From positions 1 to 64,000 of the forward strand of contig CAWKCP010000013.1 of the NCBI GenBank assembly GCA_963848115.1: a stretch of 64,000 bases of DNA, given 5' to 3'. Shown in pieces: positions 55,700-64,000 of the stretch (the first letter of the stretch is position 1; every line of letters begins with the position of its first letter). Position numbers and translations under genes: made by a program. The notes below the pieces were generated by a model. That model had not been told where the DNA came from. It made no database searches and worked only from the letters and a program-made list of their open reading frames with translations. The DNA is from JAWKOK01 sp963848115 (GTDB lineage: Bacteria; Chloroflexota; Anaerolineae; Caldilineales; Caldilineaceae).

Positions 55700-58644
55700 T
55701 CAACCCGGTTCACATTCAGCATCCAGCGTGACCAGGACACGCACCGCAAACGCCCACATTTCTTGTTGCCGACCTCGTTCCTGTGCGGCTTCGACCTCCG
55801 GCTGCGGCCATCGGGCCAGCATCTCATCCACCTCATCATGGACCAGGGCACACATGTAGGCCGACCGGCCGTACTCCAAACTTTCACCGACAAAGCCGCG
55901 AATCTCTGCGGCCAGGGCAATGGGTTGGGGCAATGGATCACCCTCCATTGGCGCCTCGTCGACCAGCAAGGTGTAAGGCATCGCGGACAAGACGACCAGT
56001 AGACGTCGTAGTACTCACGGCTCTTCACGGCGTCGCGCAATATCTCCACAAGCTGTGGACGGGCTTTGGCCGGCGGCTGCTTCTTCTTCTCGATTAGGTA
56101 GCGAATGACATGAAGATGTGGAACATAGTTGTAGGAACCGATCTCTTCGAAAATCTTGATACTGCGGTCGATCATCTGGCTGGCCTCAGCCCCTCGACCG
56201 TCCATCTGAGCCGCAATGGCTAGCCAGCGCAGAGTATACCCGTCCCCCTGGCGGAGCTGTAGCCCCAGAAAGATCTCCCTTGCTTCGGCGAATCGACGGT
56301 TTGCCCCTTCGATGTCTCCGCGGATGAGTCGATAGTCGCCGTCTGATGCAGTTGACAGGGCGGCGTGAATGTCAACGCCCAATGATCGATAGATTGTCAG
56401 CGCTTCATCGTTCAGCGTCTCCGCCTCTTTGAGTCGGTTTTCGGCCTGAAGTTTGACGGAGCTGAGCATGTATAGGGCGTCGGCCAGGGATTTCCTGTTT
56501 CCCGACTGTTTCGCCAACGTCAAAGCCAGTTGGCCATGGTAGAGTGCGCCACCCAGATCCCCTTTGAATTTGCAGCAAGCGCACAGCCGGTTGTGCAGAA
56601 AAACCAATTCTCTGGTGTGGCCATAGTGCTCAAAGATTTCGACGCTCTTCGATAGCTGCTCACGTGCTTCCACAAAGCGATTGGCCCAATGCAGGTTGTC
56701 TCCAAGTCCACGTAGAGCCAAGGCAGTCCACCACGGATCGTCGTGGGCTTCCCAGAGCGCGACACTCTTGTGGAAATAGTCCAAGGCACGTTCATTGTCG
56801 CGCTGTTCGAGACAGTATCCCCTCTGGTAGGCGATGAACGCCTGCTCGAAGCGCCGTCTCTTCTCATCGATGGCCGGAAGGTCGCAGAGCACATCGGCTC
56901 GATCCAGGAGATCGAGTGCAGCATCTTGCTTGCCGGTCTGGCGCAGAAACGAGGCCTGCCACGCCAGTGCGCGGACAAGCGTCAGCCTCGCTTCGTCGGA
57001 TTCGGTTGGATCGATGACGTCGGCCAGCCGCTGGAAGGCGACGCGACCTTCGCCGGGGTGAAAGCGCCATTCAAAATAGAAGCCCAACGTGTCCATAGCC
57101 GGTCGCAGGCGCGTGACCTCGCCCATGGCAATGGCCGTGCGCCAGGCCAGGCGGAAGTTGTCGATGTCTTCGTCCAACTCCGCCAGCGCGCCTGCCTGAT
57201 CCTCGCCCTTGAGCAGATCCGAACATGCGATCAGGCGCTTGACGAAGTAGTCGCAGTGGCTGGCCGAGGCGGCCGAGGCTTCGGCTGCATCTTCAGCCAG
57301 CCGGTCCGACCCATATTGGTACAGCAGTTCGTGCAGCCAGTAGCGATTGCGCTCTCGATCATAGTGGAGCAGCGATTTATAGATCAGGTGGCCCAGATGC
57401 CGCAGCGTTGCGCCGGTCACATCGGCGGCTGCCTGGCGGGTGAAGCCGCCACGGAAGACCGATAGCTGCCGGAAGACTAACTGCTCGACCGGATCCAGGT
57501 GTCGCCAGGAAGCGTCGAAGACGGCCCTCATACTGCGGTGGCGGGCCGGTAGATCGCGAAAATCGCTGGCCAGGAAATCGAGATTCTGTTGCACCTCGTC
57601 GGCTATTTCAGCCAAGGACATCATCCCGACCCAGCCCGCGGAGAGTTCGATGCCCAGGGGCATGCCGGCCACGAGCCGGCATACGCGCGCTACATGGAGT
57701 AGGTCATCGGTGGTGAGTGCGAAGGTCGGGGCAGCGCGCAAAGCGCTCTGCATGAAGAGGCGGACCGCCGGATGGTCCGTGGCAGCATCTGAGCCCAAGT
57801 CTATCGGATCGAGCGCACCCAGTCCGTCGATGGGGTAGGCCTGCTCGCCCTGCAAGTGCAAGCGCTCCCTGGATGTGGCTAACACGGTCACACCGGGCGC
57901 GGCCTGGACGATGTCGACCAGCAGGCCGATGCCGTCCAACAGATGTTCGCAGTTGTCGATGATGAGCAGAGAACGCCGTTGGGCGAGATAGGCCAGCAGT
58001 TGTTCCGCCGTGCTCCGTCTACCGTCGACGATCATGGCCAGACCATCGGCAATCGCCGGCGCAATCTGGTCGGGTTCGGTCAGCGCGGCCAAGGAGACGA
58101 AGACGATGCCATCGGCAAACGGATGATCGTCACGCGCAGCCAGCCGGTCGGCCACGGCCAGGGCCAGGCGCGTCTTGCCCATGCCGCCCGGTCCCAGGAT
58201 GCAAACGAGTTGTTGGACCGGGTCTTGAAGATAGGTGAGCAGTTCCTCTATTTCCGCCTCCCGACCCAGGAACGGCGTGGTCGGGCGGGGCAAGACGGAC
58301 GCTCCGGCATCGGCGGCCTGTTGGGGATGTATCGTTTGTGCCGGCCCGCTATCGGCTGCACTCTGTGCGGTCGCTTGGCCAAAGCCCAACAAGGCCGGCG
58401 GCATCAACGTCGAATCGGGATCCTGGCGCGCATAGGTGACAAAGTCGGTCACCTGTTCGGCCGGCGCCTGCAAGGCCGCGGCCATCAATTCGGCCAACTG
58501 CTTGGACGGTCGCCGATTGGCCTGCTCGATCTTGCGGATCGTGGCCACCGAACAGCTTGATCGGTCGGCCAGTTCCTGTTGGGTCAGGTCTAGTTGGCGG
58601 CGGCATCTTCTTAACCAGGCGCCAAAGGTCAAATCGGCTGTCAC
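55700..58644 (-). CDS. HTH-STAND (NB-ARC-like)-TPR regulator, copy 1; one frameshift near C-terminus
   Basis: About 980 residues. An XRE-type helix-turn-helix lies at ~4-64 (LDLTQQELADRSSCSVATIR). A linker leads to an AP-ATPase/NB-ARC module: Walker A GPGGMGKT near 151-158, Walker B SLLIIDNCEH near 225-234 and TSRERLHLQGEQAY. About 450 residues of TPR-like helical repeats follow. The GTG start at 58644 is chosen for its AATGGAGG ribosome site 5-6 nt upstream; ATG 58662 is the alternative. Near 55995 the frame changes and the other frame continues LSAMPYTLLVDEAP... to the stop at 55700, as in copy 2. Likely a signal-sensing transcription regulator. Confidence 0.88.
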
Positions 58645-58799
58645 ACATGCCTCCATTCGCAAGTATCAGATGGTGCGAGCGCAATTGTATCACTTTTTGT
58701 CTCAGTTGGTGACCTTGTTTTTCCGGCGGAGCGCTGTATCTTAAGTTTACGCTAGAAGCAGAGGCGGCTCCAGATCAATGACCAGAAGGAGAATCTATT

Positions 58800-59104
58800 A
58801 TGTACGTAAATCGCAGGGTCTTCATCACAGAACCGGGAACTTTTCAAGATGTCTTTGAACTTTGCCAACGTATTTTGGAGCCGCACCCATACCCAAATGC
58901 AACGCGCGTCTATCGCAGCGAATTCGGCGAATTTAACCACGTCGTCGTTGAATGGGAGTGTGAGAGTCTGACCGACTACGACGAAATTCATCTCCAAGTG
59001 GGCGGCAGAATGGTCGGAAGAATCTGCGTACGGAATGGCGATCATTCAAGATTGACGGACGCAACGAGTTTTGGGAAGTTGTGGAACAGCGGACGGACGG
59101 ATAG
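58800..59104 (+). CDS. Small NIPSNAP/ABM-like protein, frameshifted
   Basis: Opening MYVNRRVFITEPGTFQDVFE is followed by VYRSEFGEFNHVVVEWECES. After about residue 60 the family-like continuation moves to another frame (KFISKWAAEWSEESAYGMAI) and then to a third (IDGRNEFWEVVEQRTDG, stop 59102-59104). This order resembles ~100-residue dimeric alpha/beta-barrel proteins that end in an N-E-x-W-E-V-V strand. AAGGAG precedes the ATG. Two indels or decay are needed to explain it. It is divergent from the STAND regulator. Confidence 0.55.
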
Positions 59105-59129
59105 CGTGTCGTCCACAAGGAGACGAACA

Positions 59130-59474
59130 ATGTCATCAATAGTCGGTGCATGGGAACTGGTTTCGGATACGCATGATGGCCTGATGATCGACACCGGGAC
59201 CTATCACATGTTCTTGATATCCGAGAAGAATCGGGCGCCCTATGCCAACGCCAGGGAGCCGACTGAGGCCGAAGAGCTGGCTGCCTTTCGGTCGGTTTTT
59301 GCCGGGGCCGGGCTTTTCTCGCTCTCGGGCACTGCGGCGACATACGAGGCGAAGTTGGGCCTGAGTCCAAACGGTCTCGGCCAGACGTACACAGGCGAGT
59401 TTATCGTCGACGGCGATCGGCTGGTCGAGAATCTGCCGTCGGGCGTCACGCATGAGTGGCGCAGAGTCGGCTAA
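59130..59474 (+). CDS. Lipocalin-like small protein
   Basis: 114 residues from the ATG at 59130 with AAGGAG at 7-nt spacing. SIVGAWELVSDTHDGLMIDT and DTGTYHMFLISEKNRAPY, then YTGEFIVDGDRLVENLPSG, give the beta-barrel pattern of lipocalin-like proteins that start IVGTWxL. No signal peptide, so probably cytoplasmic; ligand unknown. The frame runs on from the upstream small gene, but the start is clear from the ribosome site. Its last ~50 bp are duplicated at 59992-60045. Confidence 0.75.
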   Translation: MSSIVGAWELVSDTHDGLMIDTGTYHMFLISEKNRAPYANAREPTEAEELAAFRSVFAGAGLFSLSGTAATYEAKLGLSPNGLGQTYTGEFIVDGDRLVENLPSGVTHEWRRVG

Positions 59475-59599
59475 AAGGTGTCATCCGAGCGAGATAATCC
59501 GTAAAGCAGACGAGTAACGCTGAGACTGTTTTCACGAGAAGACAGTACGCAGAGAGAAATCAACCAACGTTTCTGAAGAATATCCAATAGGAGAGAGCC

Positions 59600-59896
59600 A
59601 TGATCACTGTAAGTCATGATTTTGTATGTCCGATGGGAGAAATCGAGAAGGGGATGGCAGTTGTAAAGGAGTACAAGGAACTTTTTGACCCATCACCCTC
59701 TTGCCGAGTCTCCATGAATGCGTCAGGCCAAATTTACAAGTTCTACATTGAGGATGATTACGATAGCTTTGCTGACTGGGAAGTCAAATGGCCGGAACGA
59801 ACGGCTACGCCTGAGTTTAAGGCTTGGATCAAGAAATGGTTTGAAGTCGCCATCGACGGCAGCTTCGAGGCCAACTTCCGTCGCATTATCGAGTAG
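59600..59896 (+). CDS. Small protein of a NIPSNAP/ABM-like alpha+beta type, intact copy
   Basis: 98 residues, MITVSHDFVCPMGEIEKGMA...FYIEDDYDSFADWEVKWPER...FKAWIKKWFEVAIDGSF. The alternating strand and helix pattern, with DYDSFADWExKW, resembles dimeric alpha/beta-barrel proteins. GGAGAG sits before the ATG. A diverged second copy follows at 60190. Function unknown. Confidence 0.75.
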   Translation: MITVSHDFVCPMGEIEKGMAVVKEYKELFDPSPSCRVSMNASGQIYKFYIEDDYDSFADWEVKWPERTATPEFKAWIKKWFEVAIDGSFEANFRRIIE

Positions 59897-60189
59897 TTGG
59901 ACCACGATTCCGGGTTCTAGTTTTTTTACGGCTGCGCCGAATAACACTACAGCGGGGCCCAGAGCGTACCCCGAGCGGAACGGATTACTGACTGGTCGAA
60001 AATCTGCCGTCGGGCGTCACGTGGGAGTGGCGCAGGGTCGGCTAAAAGGTGTCATCCGATGCGAGCCTAGCGAAAGCCAAAGCCGCCGATTGAGCACAAA
60101 TCTTTATCTGACTGTCTGTGTTAGCGAGAAGACAGTACGCAGAGAGAAATCAACCAACGTTTCTGAAGAATTTCTAATAGGAGAGACCC

Positions 60190-60486
60190 ATGATCACCGT
60201 AAGTCATGATTTTACATGTCCGATGGGAGAGCACGAGAAAGCGGATGGCAGTTGCAAAAGAGTACAAGGAACTGTTTGATCCATCACCTTCATGCCGATT
60301 TATATAAGTTCAGGAGGCAAGGCGAACCGGTTCTACATCGAAGATGATTTCGATAGCTTGGCTGACTACGAGGTCAAATGGGCGGAACGAGCGGCTACAC
60401 CTGAGTTTCAGGTATGGATCAAGAAGTGGTTCGAAGTTGTAGTCGACGGCAGCTTCGAGACCAACTTCCGTCGCAGTATCGAGTAG
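60190..60486 (+). pseudogene. Second, frameshifted copy of the 98-residue small protein
   Basis: Starts MITVSHDFTCPMGEHEK like the gene at 59600, loses the frame near 60240, and recovers the family frame from about 60320 (RFYIEDDFDSLADYEVKWAE, then FQVWIKKWFEVVVDGSFETN). Product of the local tandem duplication. Confidence 0.8.
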
Positions 60487-60578
60487 CGGCATCGCAACGA
60501 TATGGGTCTTCCGCTACCCATCGAAGACCTCAGGAAATTCCAGATAGGAAAATTAGTAGTGCACGAAAGTTGGCTAAT

Positions 60579-60643
60579 GTCATTCCTGCGAAGGCAGAAA
60601 TCCATTGTCCACCAGAGTAGATTTCTGCCTTCGCAGGAATGAC
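60579..60643. repeat. Perfect palindromic repeat, GTCATTCCTGCGAAGG family
   Basis: 24-bp perfect arms (60579-60602 and 60620-60643) with a 17-nt loop; core CATTCCTGCGAAGGCAGAAA. This is a member of the widespread small palindromic repeats of the GTCATTCCCGCGAAGGCGGG type, located just upstream of the FAD oxidoreductase gene. Confidence 0.85.
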
Positions 60644-60705
60644 AAGTCTAGCAAAGCTCGAAATCGTGAACTACTGAAAATCCAGATCACAGGAGAGAAG
60701 AGCCA

Positions 60706-62088
60706 ATGAGTACGTTTACCAACCAACAGTCTAACTCCATAAAGAGTGCCATTCATGGAGCGATCGTACTACCCGACGACCCGAACTATGATGAGGTGCG
60801 CGCAATCTGGAACGGGATGATCGATCGGCGCCCGGCCATCATCGTTCAGTGCGCAGACGCCGACGATGTTGCACAAGCCCTGGCATTTGCTCAGGAACAG
60901 GACCTGGAGATTTCCATCCGCGGCGGTGGACACAACATCGCCGGCAATTCCCTCTGCGACGATGGCCTGCTGATCGACCTGTCGACCATGAAGAATGTGC
61001 GCGTGGATGTTGAACAGCGACGCGCCTATGTAGAGCCGGGCGCCACCCTCTTCGAGGTGGATGCGGCGACCCAAGCCCACGGGCTGGCCACGCCGACGGG
61101 CATCAACTCGACAACGGGCATTGCCGGATTGACGCTTGGGGGGGGCTTTGGCTGGATAACCCGCCAGTTTGGTCTCACGGTCGACAACCTGATCTCGGCC
61201 GATGTGGTCACGGTGGACGGGCGGCAGTTGCGGGCCAGCCTCAGCGAGAACCCGGATCTCTTCTGGGCCTTGCGCGGTGGCGGGGGCAATTTCGGCATTG
61301 TGACCCAGTTTGAGTTCCAGCTCCATCCCGTGGGCCCCGAGGTGCTGGCCGGACTGATCGTCTTCCCGCTGGCCCAGGCCAAGCAGGTGCTGACGAGCCT
61401 GCGCGCCTTTGTGGCGACAGCGCCCGAAGAGCTGAGCGTCTGGTGCGTGCTACGCAAGGCGCCGCCGCTGCCCTTCCTGCCCGAGGAGGCCCACGGACAG
61501 GAGTCGGCGGTCCTGGCGCTCTGCTACGCCGGTGATATCGCCGAGGGAGAGCGGCTGATCGAGCCACTCTACACGTTCGGCAATCCCTACGGCACGCATG
61601 TCGGCGCCATGCCCTTCGCCAATTGGCAACAGGCCTTTGATCCGTTGCTGACACCCGGTGCGCGCAACTACTGGAAGTCACACTACCTCACCGAACTGCC
61701 TGACGGCTTCATCGATGCTGCCATTGATGCTGCTGCCAACCTGCCCTCACCCCAATGCGAGATCTTCATCCCCTACATTGCCGGCGTACACAACCGTGTC
61801 GCACCTGACGCTATGGCATTTGGCAATCGTGACGCTGAATGGGTATTCAACATCCATGGTCGTTGGGACGATCCGGCTGACGACGAAGCCTGCGTCGGGT
61901 GGTCCCGTGCGCTCTTTGATGCCACGGCCCCCTACGCCTCCGCCGGGGCCTATGTCAACTTCATGACCGAGGAAGAGGGCGACCGTGTGGCGGCGGCATA
62001 CGGTCCCAATTACACGCGATTGGCGGAACTCAAACGACGCTACGATCCCAACAATGTCCTGCACATGAACCAGAACATCAAGCCGTAG
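60706..62088 (+). CDS. FAD-binding berberine-bridge-enzyme-type oxidoreductase
   Basis: 460 residues. The PCMH FAD domain has RGGGHNIAGNSL with the flavin-linking His76, then TTGIAGLTLGGGFGW. The second covalent site (Cys) used by bicovalent members is absent: the place reads GINSTTGIAG, so the flavin is probably linked once, through histidine. The C-terminal BBE motif is YDPNNVLHMNQNIKP. It oxidises sugars, alkaloids or phenolic compounds with O2; substrate not evident. The ATG follows GGAGAG closely. The frame is intact. Confidence 0.93.
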   Translation: MSTFTNQQSNSIKSAIHGAIVLPDDPNYDEVRAIWNGMIDRRPAIIVQCADADDVAQALAFAQEQDLEISIRGGGHNIAGNSLCDDGLLIDLSTMKNVRVDVEQRRAYVEPGATLFEVDAATQAHGLATPTGINSTTGIAGLTLGGGFGWITRQFGLTVDNLISADVVTVDGRQLRASLSENPDLFWALRGGGGNFGIVTQFEFQLHPVGPEVLAGLIVFPLAQAKQVLTSLRAFVATAPEELSVWCVLRKAPPLPFLPEEAHGQESAVLALCYAGDIAEGERLIEPLYTFGNPYGTHVGAMPFANWQQAFDPLLTPGARNYWKSHYLTELPDGFIDAAIDAAANLPSPQCEIFIPYIAGVHNRVAPDAMAFGNRDAEWVFNIHGRWDDPADDEACVGWSRALFDATAPYASAGAYVNFMTEEEGDRVAAAYGPNYTRLAELKRRYDPNNVLHMNQNIKP

Positions 62089-62134
62089 TTAAGTTGGATC
62101 TCTGGGGGATGACACCACCGGTTGAAACCGGCGT

Positions 62135-62174
62135 CTGATATGGGAAATCCGCTTCAGCACACTTCCCATATCAG
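62135..62174. repeat. Inverted repeat after the FAD oxidoreductase
   Basis: CTGATATGGGAA (62135-62146) and TTCCCATATCAG (62163-62174) are perfect complements. Both sides carry GGTTGAAACCG, a palindromic word, forming a compact symmetrical element. The remainder of 62175-62328 shows no feature. Confidence 0.7.
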
Positions 62175-62328
62175 GCAGCGGTTGAAACCGCGGCCAAACA
62201 TGTCAACCCCCTGAGATCCCGAAGAACCGGAACGGTTTGATCCATAGTCCCCGTCGCTGACCACAATCCAGATGAATTGACCAGGCTTCTGGTTAGAACG
62301 TATCGCAGCGTCTGGTCATGGTGCGCGC

Positions 62329-64000
62329 TCAGCGATTTAGATTTGAACCAGGTGTCGGCGCCGATTCCGACATCGATTCCAAGACGGTCGCCGCAAACGT
62401 CCACATCGTCTGTCGCCGACCTCGTTCCTGTGTGACTGCAACCCCCTGCTGCGGCCACTGGGCCAGCATCTCATCCACCTCATCGTGGACCAGCGCACAC
62501 ATGAAGGCCGACTGGCCGTACTCCAAACTCTCACCGACAAAGCCGCGGATCTCCGCGGCCAGGGCCACAGGCTGGGGCAATGCCCCATTGGCCACCGGCG
62601 CCTGCTCGACCAACAAAACATAGGGCATGGCGGATAACGACCAGTAGATGTCGAAGAATTCACGAATTTCCAACGCCTTGCGTAGCATATCAGCCAGCCA
62701 GGTAAGCGCCTGATCTGGAGGCAGTCTCTCTTTGTCAACGAGGAAGCGGATGACCTCAAGGCGGGGTATGAAGTTATGGGCGCCGACCTCATGAAAGATC
62801 GCAATGCTCTCTTCGATCTTTGCCTTGGCCCAGATCCAATCACCCGCCATGGCATCTACGATGGACTGCCAGTGCAGGATGTAGCCCATGCCCTGGCGCA
62901 GTTGCTGTGCCTTGAAGAGATCCATGGCCTCCAGGTAATATTGTCTGCCGTCCTCAACATTCCCACGGATGAGTTGATAGGTACCACAAGATGCAACCGA
63001 AAGCGCCGGCTCCAATCTGAACGCCCAACGAGCGGTAGAGTGCAAGCGCTTCGCTGTTCAGCCGCTCGGCTTCCTCCAATCGGTTTTCAAACAAATTACT
63101 CACCGCGGAGAGGTTACGCAAAGCGTCAGCCTGGCCAGCGCGAATGCGTGCGTGTTCAGCCAAGTCCAGCGCTCGCTCCGCATGGTTGCGAGCTGCCTCC
63201 ATTTCCCCCTTGAACATGCACGAATCGCACAATCGATTGTGGAGGAATACCAACTCGCGTGTATGCCCATAGCGCTCGAAGATCTCGACGCTCCTCGATA
63301 GCTCCAACTTCGCCTCGACAAAGTGATTGGACCAGGAGAGGTTGAAGCCCAAGCCGCCCAAGCCTAGCGCCATCCACCATGGATCGCCGTATGCTTCCCA
63401 CAGTTCGACACTTTTTCGGAAGCAGTCAAGCGCCCGATCATTGTGGCGTCTTTCCAGGCAGTAGCCTCGCTGATAAGCGATGAAAGCCTGTTCGAATCGC
63501 CGCGTCTGTTCGTCAATAGCCGGATGGTTACAGAGCGTCTCGGCCCGATCCAGCAGTTCGAGCGCGGCATCCGGCTGGCCGGATTGGCGCAGAAATGAGG
63601 CCTGCCACGCCAGCGCACGGACGAGCGTCTTCTTCGCCTCGCCCGATTCCTCCGGCTCGATGGCGTCGGCCAACCGTTGAAAGGCAATGCGTCCCTCATT
63701 TGGGTGGACGCGCCATTCGAAGTAGAAGCCCAACGTGTCCAAGGCTGGTCGCAATCGCGTGACCTCTCCCGCTGAAATGGCCGTGCGCCAGGCCAAACGA
63801 AAATTGTCGATGTCGTCGTCGAGTTCGGCTAGCGCGCCTGCCTGATCCTCACCTTTGAGCAGATCCGAACACGTGATCAGCCGCTTGATGAAGTAGTCGT
63901 AGTGGCTGGCCGACGCGGCCGAGGCTTCGGCTGCATCTTCGGCCAGCCGGTCCGACCCATATTGGTTGAGCAGTTCGTGCAGCCAGTAGCGATTGCGCTT
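62329..64000 (-). CDS. HTH-STAND-TPR regulator, copy 2 (N-terminus outside window; one frameshift)
   Basis: About 555 codons of a paralogue of the regulator at 55700-58644. From the right edge it starts at KRNRYWLHELLNQYGSDRLA, equivalent to the end of the ATPase/winged region of copy 1, and continues through the TPR-like repeats (AFIAYQRGYCLERRHNDRAL; RELVFLHNRLCDSCMFKGE). The frame changes near 63010 and resumes LSVASCGTYQLIRGNVEDG in the next. The C-terminus ALAAEIRGFVGESLEYGQSA matches copy 1 and the fragment at 54680. The N-terminal HTH and ATPase must lie beyond 64000. Confidence 0.85.

Larger units (their letters stand above)
59422..60489. repeat. ~570-bp tandem segmental duplication
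   Basis: 59422-59991 and 59992-60489 are diverged direct copies. Both begin CTGGTCGAnAATCTGCCGTC, share GAAGACAGTACGCAGAGAGA before the small gene, and include the small gene itself. The second copy has small indels, so its gene is broken. Confidence 0.85.

Overview
The window is one continuous stretch of a moderately high-GC bacterial chromosome. Gene style points to the Chloroflexi, most likely an Anaerolineae/Caldilineae-type lineage: very large HTH-STAND-TPR regulators, membrane glycosyltransferases with a C-terminal beta domain, GEVED-type surface protein, caspase and CHAT proteases, and many palindromic intergenic repeats. This placement is inferred from gene content; no rRNA or tRNA gene was seen.

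Left part (1-27 kb), mostly housekeeping. A NarL-type response regulator (cut by the window edge) follows its frameshifted 7-TM histidine kinase. Then come leuS, a CBM48-only protein behind an operator-like promoter, a glutaredoxin/glutathione reductase pair, a radical SAM protein, a 78-aa protein, two large membrane glycosyltransferases, a lipoprotein and rsmD. On the minus strand follow a third glycosyltransferase, tsaD, a WecA/TagO-type phosphosugar transferase, asnS, a highly charged protein and a LysM/lamin-tail protein. htrA (plus strand) and a zinc-ribbon protein converge on an exceptionally long perfect terminator palindrome. The glycosyltransferases plus the WecA-like enzyme suggest a cell-surface glycan function.

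Middle part (27-46 kb), accessory. A giant secreted GEVED-repeat protein is followed by the most interesting locus, a six-gene minus-strand cluster. In transcription order it encodes an MBL-fold hydrolase, a CHAT protease, a caspase, a second CHAT protease, an all-helical protein with a C-terminal hydrophobic hairpin, and a STAND (NACHT-like) ATPase with HEAT-like repeats. It looks like a sensor-protease-membrane effector conflict or cell-death system. A ~107-bp element just upstream of its first gene recurs ~11 kb away upstream of a small gene beside a ParB-like gene, suggesting a shared promoter/operator. Next come an SDR oxidoreductase and a two-gene operon of a receiver protein (phospho-acceptor Asp replaced by Glu) and a 1145-aa SF2 helicase.

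Right part (46-64 kb). A pyruvate/2-oxoacid dehydrogenase operon (E1alpha, E1beta, E2; no E3) is interrupted by a CACAGAT-type repeat. Then follow a beta-carbonic anhydrase, the small gene/ParB-like pair, a truncated aquaporin, an aldo-keto reductase, an AbrB-Doc toxin-antitoxin pair, two paralogous HTH-STAND-TPR regulators (one leaving the window) with a third C-terminal fragment, a cluster of small proteins with a tandem duplication, and a BBE-type FAD oxidoreductase.

Reading frames are broken in at least nine loci while the aminoacyl-tRNA synthetases, tsaD and rsmD are intact. Some breaks may be sequencing indels, and joined coordinates are given where homology-like continuity across frames is clear.
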